DNA of 25,906 nucleotides from a virus: positions 1 through 25,906 of IMG/VR virus record IMGVR_UViG_3300017991_001369, one strand, 5' to 3'. The notes under the pieces were generated by a model. It searched no databases. It was not told the origin of the DNA and saw nothing but the letters and a program-made list of their open reading frames with translations. The position numbers were made by a program, and so were the translations under genes. This document shows positions 1 through 7,294 of the stretch, piece by piece; the stretch's first letter is position 1, and every line of letters begins with the position of its first letter.

Positions 1-275
1 ACCCGAGACGCAGCAAACAATTCATCTGGCATTTGGTAGCAATTACCGGAAGAGATGGTAACGGCTTTGTCAGCATTGTCAGCGTCCTTCGCTATATACG
101 CAGTGTTCTTGACGTAAGAAACGAATTTGAGCGTCAGGTCGGGGCCACTTGCGGCAGTTACATGAAGCAATGCCCCGGCTCTTTCGCCCAGTTGAAATGC
201 TCGGGCTTTTTCGGGCGTATCAGTGACGTTAATCGTTTCAATTGTCGCCCCAGTGCGGGCAATAGGCGCAACCAT
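1..275 (-). CDS. Partial gene running off the left edge; small virion-type protein of unknown function
   Basis: Reading leftward from an ATG at 275, the frame stays open for 91 codons to the window edge, so only the N-terminus is present. The protein begins MVAPIARTGATIE and reads as a beta-rich, alanine/threonine-rich sequence without a recognisable motif. The start is well supported: the ATG shares one base with the stop of the upstream 1272-aa gene (TAATG), and a GGAGG Shine-Dalgarno lies 8 bases upstream inside that gene. Its position at the end of the probable ejection-protein cassette suggests another virion protein, but this is inference from context only. The C-terminus is not in the window. 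Confidence 0.8.
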   Translation of the reverse strand, partial: MVAPIARTGATIETINVTDTPEKARAFQLGERAGALLHVTAASGPDLTLKFVSYVKNTAYIAKDADNADKAVTISSGNCYQMPDELFAASR

Positions 276-3200
276 TATGACATCCTCCGGGGGTTCATCA
301 TGTCCATCAGCATTTTAACCTTAGTGGTGTCGTTACTGCGGGGGTTAGCCTGCGGGGGCGGCAACTGACCACCAAACGGCAAATCAATGTCCGTATCGAA
401 CCTTGGCTGGCCCATAGGGGGATTTGGGCCAGACGGACGCTCTTGGGGCAGGGATTGGAACAAGTCCTCAAATCCCGCATTAAGATCATTGGGATCGCCG
501 GGGTCTGGCTCCGGCTCGGCGTTAAGGGCATTGTAGGTGTAAGTCCCAGCACCCGCACCAAGCATTGACAGAATTGATGGGATATACCCGGCAAGGCTCT
601 TAGCATTCTTGAAATCTGGATTGCGAAACAGATTTACAAGCCCTCGGGCGGATTGGTAGACCGGGTCGTAGGGGAATGGGGTCGGGGGCTTAGGCGGCGG
701 GGTGTCAGCCACTTGCTGGTCTACGGCTTCGGCTCCAGCCTGCTGTGCAGCCGCTTGCTGCTCCGCAGCCTGTTGTGCCCGCGACTGCTTGCCTCGCGTC
801 CGCTTGGCTGCCGACTTCTTGGCAGTGGCCTTTTTCGCTTGCTGGGCATCCGGGGCCGCACCGCCCGCTGTGGTAGATGCGCTGGGGTCTGGAACGAATC
901 CATCCGCGTCGGCAGGGGCAGTCTTTGCGCCACCCTTACCTTTACTGGTGGCCGTCTTGGCCTGTCGGCTTTTTCCGGTGGCTTCGCTCAAGACTTGAGC
1001 GGCAGAACGTCGGGGCTTGCGAGCCATAGCGAGATACTCCACAGGGTTATTGGAATCGGGGGATTGGGCTTGAGCGGAGCCAGCCGCAGCACCGCCCGCA
1101 AGGGCGATCAGTCCTGCGATACTTAGCGGCTTGGTGGGATCGGGGAACATCGACCTGCGCTCTTGCGCGGCTTGATCGAGTTCGGCGTTCACATCTTCAA
1201 ACTGGTCTTCTGGGACAAAGTCGCTGCCAGAATCACCTTCTGGCACAAACCCGTCATCAGTAGGTGGCGGCGCGTCTTCCGGCACATAGTCGGCTTCCGC
1301 AACAAACTGGTCATCGTTGACCCCGCCGTCCCCATACTGCTGGCGTTTCGCCAGTGCTTCCTGTTCGGAGGCAAGCAACGACTGCTCGTCATAAAGGTTT
1401 CTTTGGTCAGTGGGCTGCCGCCTGCTTTGAACGTCGGCCTCCATAGCCCTGCGGTACTGATCGCTAGGCTGGAATACTGTGCCGGATGCCCTCTTTGCTC
1501 GGTCAGTGGTTGGCTCAACAGCCTCAAGAATGTTCATCGACGCCTGAACATGAGGCTCCAGCCGCGCCGCCATCCCGGGGTCTGGCAAGTCGAGCAAATC
1601 GAGAATGAATCCCGCCACTTCCCTGGCGGTAGGTCGGCGGGTAACAATCTGCTGGCCTTCGGGGAACTGCATGAATCCCCGCCAGATCGGCATGAGGGAG
1701 TCCAGATTGAGCGGAGCGGCCCTGACTTCGGTCAACGACGCCTCTCGCAACAGACGGTCGCCTCCGCTGGCAGCGGCAGATTTTTTTACGTCACCGCTAG
1801 AATCGAATGCGTCTGACATAGCCGCTGCTGCGCTGTCCACAGCATCAACTGTCTGCCCCGGCCCCCCGAGTTCCCCTACGGAAATGCCGCCATTTCCAGA
1901 GGTTGCCAGCATATCCGGGTCAACGTATTCGTTGACCATGCGGAAGATTTTCTCCCGCATCTTATCAACGTAAGACTTGCCTTCCCGCAAGGCTAGGTCA
2001 TCGTCTCGTTTCTTGGATTTAGCGGTTCGGCCCCCTGAACCAGGAAGCAACTCTTCTTTGACTTCTCTGGGGTCATAGAAGTAGTTGGGGTCTTGCGTTA
2101 AGTCTTCGACCGGGGCTGCTGGGCCTGGGTTTTTCTGTGTCCGCTCCCGTTCCCTTGCAGCCTTGAATTCTGCGTCGATCTCGGCTGGGTCGCGAGCGAA
2201 GCCTGCTGCGGGGCTTTTGTCAGTCAGCCTCGCGGGTTCGTCTGGGCCGAATGACAGGTTCTCCCTCGCGCCGCCGCTCTTCTTGAATTCCTTCTCGGCG
2301 ATCTCTGGCGGGGTTGGGAGGACAACTTCCGTTCTGGTTGCGCGCTCCCGGGGCGGGGCTGCCTTGCCCCGCTTTGTAGCCCTGCGTTGCGCCCGCAGGG
2401 AATCTACCGTAATACCGAGTCGGTTGGCTTCCTCAACGTCTTGCAAAAGAATCCAAGCCAGCCGATTGGGCGCGTCTGGTGGAATGTCTTTGTAGATGCC
2501 GGTGCGACGTTCGGACTGTTCGGCCAGCCGATACTTCTGCCGCGTATCGCTATCTATGTAGTTCCTTAGACGCATCACCTCGGGGAGAGCGTTGCGTCCT
2601 TCGGGAACAAACACATCCCTCGGGGCGGGCATCTGCCGAGAAGACAGATCGCGGTTGTCGATAAAGGAATCTATCTCTGGGTGGGCTTCCATCAATGAGC
2701 CGAGAGCGGAGGTCATCGCCTCGCCCCGGCGGGTGGTCGGGAAGTCCGGGTCATATCGCGCTAGTTCGACATAGGAATCAATGATTTCCTGTGCCTGGGC
2801 TAACGCTTTTGCCGCAGGCTCGGAGAGTTGCTCTATATCCGATGGGGCAATTCTCTCAACGACGTTGGCGTCTGCCTCAAACTCTGGCCTGTATCGAGTT
2901 ATCCTTCTCGTCTCACCAAAGTTTGGATTTGGTTCTACCCCTCCTTCGGGAGGATCGAAAGTAAACTCATCTAAGCGATCTTCGAGAATCTCAAATCGCC
3001 TAACTGGGGCAGTGGGAGCGGCTGTCTCGGAGGGTGCAGTGCTTGCGGCAGGCTGCCTGTCAAAGGCTGCGAGTAGTTCGTCCTCTCGCCTGTTGACTAA
3101 GCCCTTTTTTTCAATGTATTCCCACCAGAGGTCTGTGTTGTCAGCCTGTTCTGCCAACTCGGCCAGCCGCCTACGGTCTTGTTGAGCCTCGTCAATGATG

Positions 3201-4093
3201 CTCTGGCGGGCCATGTTGCGAACGCTATCGTCATCAAGTTGCGCTCGCAGCGTATCGAGAATGGCCTGTTTCTCTTGGATGAGGGCAGGCTTCTCGGCGG
3301 CTGGGGCGGCTTCGATGCGGAAGTAATAGTCAGTGTCGGTCGCGCGAATCGCGCTTTCTATACGACCCCGCATCAACTCGATTTGTTCGCTTACGCGGGG
3401 ATCGACGGACGAACCCCCGCCTTGTGAGCCGCGCTTAGGGCTGCCTTCCATCTCCACCACTGAGCGATAGCCGCGCCTGATTTGTTCCTGGCTCCAGCCT
3501 TCAGGATCGGTCACTACGGAGGTGTTGTCTGGCGAAGCACCCTCTAAGTACACCAACTCGGAATCGTCCGGCACTCTCTCTCGGGTCGCCGCAACGTCCA
3601 CCGACTCAATTGTTTCTAGACCGCCGTCCTCTATTGCTCGCCTCGCGCGCGAGCGGGCGCGCGCTTCCGATGTAGTGTCGGGCGAGAGTGAGGTCGCATC
3701 GCCAAAAACGTCCGCGACGATCTGGGCGTCGGCAGCGTCAAGCGCACCGAGCAGGCGACTCTGAACCTCTGGCGAAGCGTTGGAGAAAGCCAGACCATAT
3801 AGGCGGCTTCCGGCGTCGGGGGCCGCTCGATGCTGCATTGCAGCGGCGAGCAGCGAATCGGCAATCTGCTGGAGGCTACTTGCTTCCTTCACCTTCATTC
3901 GCCGTTCGATGCCTGCCAGCACCGTAGGACGCTCGACGGCAAGACGCGACATCTCTGCGTCTAAGGCAGGGGCTTCGGCAGCGACGAGATCGTCCAAAGT
4001 CGCAAAAGGGCTACCGGGTGGTTGGTCGCCCACACCACCGCGTAAGCGGCGCGACTTTTTGCCGGAAGATTTTCTGCGCCTGCCGCGAGCCAT
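275..4093 (-). CDS. Very large (1272 aa) probable internal virion / DNA-ejection protein
   Basis: I do not recognise a family. The N-terminus is strongly basic (MARGRRRKSSGKKSRR), followed by a long charged, probably helical region to about residue 900. Short F/Y-V-P-E/D motifs recur near residues 490, 935, 948, 957 and 1064. A hydrophobic Ala/Gly segment (about 985-1005, SIAGLIALAGGAAAGSAQA) is followed by a Lys/Ala-rich stretch near 1090-1110 that resembles histone H1-like tails (KKATAKKSAAKRTRGK). A second hydrophobic Gly/Ala segment lies near 1165-1190, ahead of a proline-rich C-terminus. The start follows the upstream stop directly (TAAATG), with GAAGG 8 bases before it. Size, DNA-binding-like tails, membrane-like segments and place after the tail genes fit an ejection protein comparable in position to T7 gp15/gp16, but no homology is visible. 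No lysozyme motif was seen. Confidence 0.85.
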   Translation of the reverse strand: MARGRRRKSSGKKSRRLRGGVGDQPPGSPFATLDDLVAAEAPALDAEMSRLAVERPTVLAGIERRMKVKEASSLQQIADSLLAAAMQHRAAPDAGSRLYGLAFSNASPEVQSRLLGALDAADAQIVADVFGDATSLSPDTTSEARARSRARRAIEDGGLETIESVDVAATRERVPDDSELVYLEGASPDNTSVVTDPEGWSQEQIRRGYRSVVEMEGSPKRGSQGGGSSVDPRVSEQIELMRGRIESAIRATDTDYYFRIEAAPAAEKPALIQEKQAILDTLRAQLDDDSVRNMARQSIIDEAQQDRRRLAELAEQADNTDLWWEYIEKKGLVNRREDELLAAFDRQPAASTAPSETAAPTAPVRRFEILEDRLDEFTFDPPEGGVEPNPNFGETRRITRYRPEFEADANVVERIAPSDIEQLSEPAAKALAQAQEIIDSYVELARYDPDFPTTRRGEAMTSALGSLMEAHPEIDSFIDNRDLSSRQMPAPRDVFVPEGRNALPEVMRLRNYIDSDTRQKYRLAEQSERRTGIYKDIPPDAPNRLAWILLQDVEEANRLGITVDSLRAQRRATKRGKAAPPRERATRTEVVLPTPPEIAEKEFKKSGGARENLSFGPDEPARLTDKSPAAGFARDPAEIDAEFKAARERERTQKNPGPAAPVEDLTQDPNYFYDPREVKEELLPGSGGRTAKSKKRDDDLALREGKSYVDKMREKIFRMVNEYVDPDMLATSGNGGISVGELGGPGQTVDAVDSAAAAMSDAFDSSGDVKKSAAASGGDRLLREASLTEVRAAPLNLDSLMPIWRGFMQFPEGQQIVTRRPTAREVAGFILDLLDLPDPGMAARLEPHVQASMNILEAVEPTTDRAKRASGTVFQPSDQYRRAMEADVQSRRQPTDQRNLYDEQSLLASEQEALAKRQQYGDGGVNDDQFVAEADYVPEDAPPPTDDGFVPEGDSGSDFVPEDQFEDVNAELDQAAQERRSMFPDPTKPLSIAGLIALAGGAAAGSAQAQSPDSNNPVEYLAMARKPRRSAAQVLSEATGKSRQAKTATSKGKGGAKTAPADADGFVPDPSASTTAGGAAPDAQQAKKATAKKSAAKRTRGKQSRAQQAAEQQAAAQQAGAEAVDQQVADTPPPKPPTPFPYDPVYQSARGLVNLFRNPDFKNAKSLAGYIPSILSMLGAGAGTYTYNALNAEPEPDPGDPNDLNAGFEDLFQSLPQERPSGPNPPMGQPRFDTDIDLPFGGQLPPPQANPRSNDTTKVKMLMDMMNPRRMS

Positions 4094-4414
4094 TTACTCG
4101 GCCTTCTTCTTGCGCTTCTTAGGCTCTTTCTCTAGCGGAACCTTGGACATAGCCTTCCGCATCGACCCCTTTTTGAAGTCCTCTTCGGTGACAGGGATGG
4201 GGGCTGGCGATCCTTTGGTTTCGCTATGCAGAGAGGCCAGTTTCTCGGACTCCGATTCCTCCTCTTCTTCTTCGTCTTCATCGTCCATGTCCTCGGGCAT
4301 CTTGCCAGGACGCTTGGCGTTGGACTTCATGTCGGCGAACACTGTTTCCCGCAAGATGCGGTCAACGCAAGAACGCTTGAGGTCACTGAGGTCGATAGGG
4401 AACGACATAGCCAT
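4094..4414 (-). CDS. Small acidic hypothetical protein with a basic C-terminus (106 aa)
   Basis: The protein starts MAMSFPIDLSDLKRS and carries an extreme acidic run near residues 43-56 (DMDDEDEEEEEESESE), then a short linker and a lysine-rich tail (KEPKKRKKKAE). The acidic run comes from a low-complexity GAA/GAG stretch at about 4250-4290. The start has AGGA 7 bases upstream; a second in-frame ATG two codons later is an alternative. Its stop abuts the start of the 1272-aa gene, so the two are probably translationally coupled. The charge pattern suggests a partner or chaperone for a basic protein such as its large neighbour, but that is inference. No family is recognised. Confidence 0.75.
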   Translation of the reverse strand: MAMSFPIDLSDLKRSCVDRILRETVFADMKSNAKRPGKMPEDMDDEDEEEEEESESEKLASLHSETKGSPAPIPVTEEDFKKGSMRKAMSKVPLEKEPKKRKKKAE

Positions 4415-4423
4415 TGGTTTGTC

Positions 4424-4903
4424 CTAACTGAGGATTGATCCGAGAACGCCAAAGAAATTGTTGCCGCGAGACATATCGCCCATTCGTCGGTCTGTCTGAC
4501 GCTGGAGATTGCTGATGAACTCAAAAGCCTTGTCTTTCCGTAGAGCGTTCTGTGATGTCCGCTCTGTCTGGTCGGTGTCGAGCAACAGCCTCCGCAGCCC
4601 ATCCTGCTCCTCCGCAATCGCGGATTGGTAATCGAAGAGAGCCTGCTGATCGTCCATCCGGCGAGCCATTGCTGCGCTGTTCGCACTCGGCGCAGACGCA
4701 AACTGCTGTGCAGCCATCATTCCAGAGCGATATGCTTCGCCCGCACCACCCGCTCGAATTCCTGCTTGCTGTGGCCGATACGCCCGCTGGTTGCCGACGA
4801 AAGCCCTGTTAGCCTCGGCATCGGATTTCTGCTTCCGCAACGATTCGCCGCTGGCGACTATCGGGCCGGAATACGTTGTGGTGAATGAATCGCGCGCGAA
4901 CAT
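4424..4903 (-). CDS. Probable internal virion protein, Gln/Arg-rich and helical (159 aa)
   Basis: The frame is open further upstream, but the upstream extension is Arg/Cys-rich nonsense lying over the preceding gene. The true start is the ATG at 4903, which shares one base with that gene's stop (TAATG). The protein begins MFARDSFTTTYSG, is rich in Gln, Ala, Arg and Ser, appears almost wholly helical, and ends in a short hydrophobic tail (NNFFGVLGSILS). There is no signal peptide or cysteine. Composition and tail resemble those of the preceding glycine-zipper protein. Together they look like a two-gene ejection-protein cassette such as podoviruses carry after their tail genes. The specific function is unknown. 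Confidence 0.8.
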   Translation of the reverse strand: MFARDSFTTTYSGPIVASGESLRKQKSDAEANRAFVGNQRAYRPQQAGIRAGGAGEAYRSGMMAAQQFASAPSANSAAMARRMDDQQALFDYQSAIAEEQDGLRRLLLDTDQTERTSQNALRKDKAFEFISNLQRQTDRRMGDMSRGNNFFGVLGSILS

Positions 4904-5628
4904 TATGCGAATAGCCCTGAGAGAAGATTGGCAGTACCGGAGCCAGCACTGGCTCCGAGAGCGGCACCACCCGGGCCTCCGATCATGCCGCCCAGGAGCG
5001 CGCCGATGCCTGCGCCCGCGCCGCCGTATGTGCCTCCTCGACTCATTCGGGCGGGATTGCCGAACCAACCGGCTCCGTAGCCGCCCGAACCGTCCGCGCC
5101 CCCTCGGTACGCAGTCCAGGCATTCCCCGCCGACGAGAGCAAGCCGCCACCCGCAAGCAAGTTTGCCATGTTGTGGGTGTACTCCAGGCTGGTGTTGCGG
5201 CGTTGTTCATCAAGCCTGTTTCGGATATTGCGAATATCCTCCCGCTTGGACAGATTGATGCCCCTCAAATCGTTCATGTACGACTCGTCCATGCCGTACC
5301 GGCGGGCGGCATCGGCCCGCTGCGAGTAGATGTCGGCACTTCGGGCCTTCTCTGCCTGCTTCTGGTAACCGCGATTAGCCTGTTCCATTTGCTGGAACCG
5401 GGCGTTTCCCCGTTGTTGTGAAAGTGCCTGGGAGTAAGCGTTTTGGGTTCTTGCGCCAGCACCGCCGCCAAATGCTGCGGGCTGGGATGACCCTCGTCCA
5501 TACTGACGCTGCTCGGCGGCTCGATATGGGCCTTGCGTTTGAATCCTCGACGCACCACCAATGGGCGTAGTTCCTCTGCCCAAAGGCCGGATATTGCCCA
5601 TCCCGGGGACGCTCACTGCTGGCCGCAT
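4903..5628 (-). CDS. Probable internal virion / ejection protein with C-terminal glycine zipper (241 aa)
   Basis: Residues 1-75 are Gly/Gln/Arg-rich and probably flexible. Residues about 75-155 form a charged helical region rich in Gln, Arg and Ala (for example QKQAEKARSADIYSQRADAA). The last 40 residues hold a textbook glycine-zipper segment (GAGIGALLGGMIGG, about 204-218) with small residues every four positions, of the kind that inserts into membranes, then a second Gly/Ala run and LLSGLFA at the end. The start has AGGTG 5 bases upstream. Known podovirus ejection proteins (T7 gp14-gp16, P22 gp7/gp16/gp20) leave the capsid and help form a DNA conduit through the host envelope; the composition and position here match such a role, but no direct homology is claimed. 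Confidence 0.8.
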   Translation of the reverse strand: MRPAVSVPGMGNIRPLGRGTTPIGGASRIQTQGPYRAAEQRQYGRGSSQPAAFGGGAGARTQNAYSQALSQQRGNARFQQMEQANRGYQKQAEKARSADIYSQRADAARRYGMDESYMNDLRGINLSKREDIRNIRNRLDEQRRNTSLEYTHNMANLLAGGGLLSSAGNAWTAYRGGADGSGGYGAGWFGNPARMSRGGTYGGAGAGIGALLGGMIGGPGGAALGASAGSGTANLLSGLFA

Positions 5629-5687
5629 ACCATCACCTATTCCTGTCCAGATTATGGTGTTACTGCAAGCAAAACCGGCTCGGGTTG

Positions 5688-6050
5688 TTACCCGAAGACG
5701 ATGACTGAAACTTGCTGCAAGGTGCCCAGATCGCCGTAGATTCGCACAACGAACTCATCTATGTTCTTGTCGGGGTGAATTACCGCCGACATCTGCCCAG
5801 GTGCTAACACTGTCACAATAGGCATATATTCATTGTCGATGTTGCAGGGTTGCAGGAATCTGATGCGGTAATCCCCTGGGCCAATCGCCTCGGCTTCGAC
5901 CGACGCAATGTTGTGGGAGCGAATGATGGAGCCATCTGCCGAGAATGCCAACGATGCAATCAGAGAAGGGCAGTTGAGGGAGTCGCGAATCAACGCTTCG
6001 CGCTCGTCAATCCTCTGCTTCTCTCCCGGATCGTATGTAATAATGCTCAT
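5688..6050 (-). CDS. Small accessory tail protein with a fibre-tip-like beta domain (120 aa)
   Basis: The N-terminal 35 residues are charged (MSIITYDPGEKQRIDEREAL). The remaining part follows the layout of the common beta-sandwich found at phage fibre tips: an opening S-H-N-I-A-S-V strand, a G-x-Y-R-I-R-F strand, a D/N-x-x-Y turn (NIDNEYMPIV), and closing F-V-V-R-I-Y and V-S-V-I-V-F-G strands. The start overlaps the stop of the upstream 82-aa gene by four bases (ATGA). A 59-base gap with no visible gene separates its stop from the next gene. The fold assignment rests on pattern only. It probably acts on the virion surface near the tail, given its neighbours. Confidence 0.7.
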   Translation of the reverse strand: MSIITYDPGEKQRIDEREALIRDSLNCPSLIASLAFSADGSIIRSHNIASVEAEAIGPGDYRIRFLQPCNIDNEYMPIVTVLAPGQMSAVIHPDKNIDEFVVRIYGDLGTLQQVSVIVFG

Positions 6051-6295
6051 TTTTGATATGTTTCCGCATACGATTGGGGGGATAATCCGTAACCATCTGG
6101 CTCAGAGAAATCGGCCCGCCAAGCATCCCGATACTTCATGTCAGTCGGAAGTTCGGAGCGGTCGATAATCCGGTACGGCACACCTTCATCGACTACCAGT
6201 TGGGCTAATTGATGCTCGTCAGTGATTCCGGCTTGCCCTACTGGCGTCACTGAAATGCCACCGTTCTGCTGGGGAGCGATTATGCAACGAGGCAT
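6047..6295 (-). CDS. Small conserved phage protein of the P-x-R-x-x-x-x-S-x-L-P-x-D-x-x-x-R-x-A-W type (82 aa)
   Basis: The middle and C-terminal part reads VPYRIIDRSELPTDMKYRDAW. This matches a pattern I recall from many small phage proteins encoded among tail or fibre genes: a short beta strand, then S/D-D/E-L-P-x-D, then an R-x-A-W. Its biochemical role is not established. The start has AGGG 7 bases upstream and lies 9 bases after the stop of the 329-aa fibre-like gene. The stop overlaps the next start (ATGA), indicating coupled translation with the 120-aa protein. No membrane segment or cysteine pair is present. Confidence 0.72.
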   Translation of the reverse strand: MPRCIIAPQQNGGISVTPVGQAGITDEHQLAQLVVDEGVPYRIIDRSELPTDMKYRDAWRADFSEPDGYGLSPQSYAETYQK

Positions 6296-6304
6296 GGCAG
6301 TGCC

Positions 6305-7294
6305 CTATTGATAGACTGCTAAAGCCACATACAGTGGATTGTAAGCAGCGTTGATAGCACCCTGGTTGGCATCATGGGCATGGTAACCAAAACCGCCCAC
6401 AAAGTATGAAGGCGTCATGTTGGTGGCGAACAGGGACATTCCAGTTCCGAAATTGTTAGGTTGGGCGTAATGCTGATTACAGACAACGCAGTACGCATTA
6501 TTGGGCAATGCCTGGGCGAATGTGATGCGGAAAGCACCCAAACTCGCATTGCCTTCGGCAGTGTATACGGCATTGAATGTGCTGATGGATTGTTGTGCAG
6601 ACATATCAAATGCCGCAAACGCCACAAGGCGGCTGTCTGCTGGGGCTGGCCCGGGTGATGGCGACCCGTCGAAAAACCCGTACACATCTTGGACGGTGTT
6701 GTCGCCTAATCGGATTGTCTTCTTTTGCAGATTCCGCAGATTGATTGTGAGTTCGGTGCCTGCGGGAGTCTCGTCTACGGATGCCGACAGAAATCTGGGA
6801 GTCTCTGTGCTGGCAAGAATGGGCAACGCTTCTAGCAGGGTTGTGGAGGGATCAATCCGCAGATGTCGGCCTGTTTGTTTTGAGATGGACAGGTTGATCT
6901 TCGATACTGCGGCATTGGACTCGACGTTGTTTTCTACGTCGATATACCTCCCGCTCTGCACCCGAGGCTCGGATAAAGGTGAGTTTGTGGTGACCGGCTG
7001 GCTGTCCCGATAAGGGTGATCTCTGCCTTCCCCTGCATATCTGCCCGGGTTGCTGGATAGTCTCTGCTGGAACGGAACAGTAGGCGAATAGTCCAAATTA
7101 GTCAGATCGTATTTCCGGCTGTCTCTGGTAATAAGCCGCAGTTTCCGGCGAGGGGTGGCGTCGGTTGCGTCCCGCCCCTGCGACAGGGTGGCCGTCGCCG
7201 CATTGCCGATTGCGTTGGCAAGCGTCTGCGCGGCATTCGCGGACAGACCGCCCTCAATGAGAGTCTGGACTAAGTCGCCACTAACTGTTGGCAT
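6305..7294 (-). CDS. Probable tail fibre / receptor-contact protein (329 aa)
   Basis: Residues 1-45 form an alanine-rich N-terminal helix (NAAQTLANAIGNAATATL), a likely trimerising or docking element. The middle is rich in short beta segments. From about residue 220 the sequence follows a phage fibre-tip pattern: AFAAFDMSAQQSISTFNAVY, then GAFRITFAQALPNNAYCVV, and a final Gly/His/Tyr-rich part (VGGFGYHAHDANQG) with a hydrophobic last strand (PLYVALAVYQ). Its start overlaps the end of the tail-nozzle gene by 14 bases. I infer a fibre or appendage attached to the nozzle. It lacks a chaperone domain, enzyme motif or collagen-like repeats. Host receptor is unknown. Confidence 0.72.
   Translation of the reverse strand: MPTVSGDLVQTLIEGGLSANAAQTLANAIGNAATATLSQGRDATDATPRRKLRLITRDSRKYDLTNLDYSPTVPFQQRLSSNPGRYAGEGRDHPYRDSQPVTTNSPLSEPRVQSGRYIDVENNVESNAAVSKINLSISKQTGRHLRIDPSTTLLEALPILASTETPRFLSASVDETPAGTELTINLRNLQKKTIRLGDNTVQDVYGFFDGSPSPGPAPADSRLVAFAAFDMSAQQSISTFNAVYTAEGNASLGAFRITFAQALPNNAYCVVCNQHYAQPNNFGTGMSLFATNMTPSYFVGGFGYHAHDANQGAINAAYNPLYVALAVYQ

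Noticed and set aside
33-368. Plus-strand frame of 111 codons at the left edge
   Set aside because: The minus strand here carries a better-supported gene with a GGAGG site and a TAATG junction.
3780-4427. A 215-codon plus-strand frame with a long serine run
   Set aside because: The serine run is the reverse complement of the GAA/GAG stretch that encodes the acidic run of the 106-aa gene; no ribosome site.
4904-5068. N-terminal extension of the 159-aa gene
   Set aside because: It is Arg/Cys-rich and lies wholly over the preceding gene; the ATG at 4903 in a TAATG junction is the better start.
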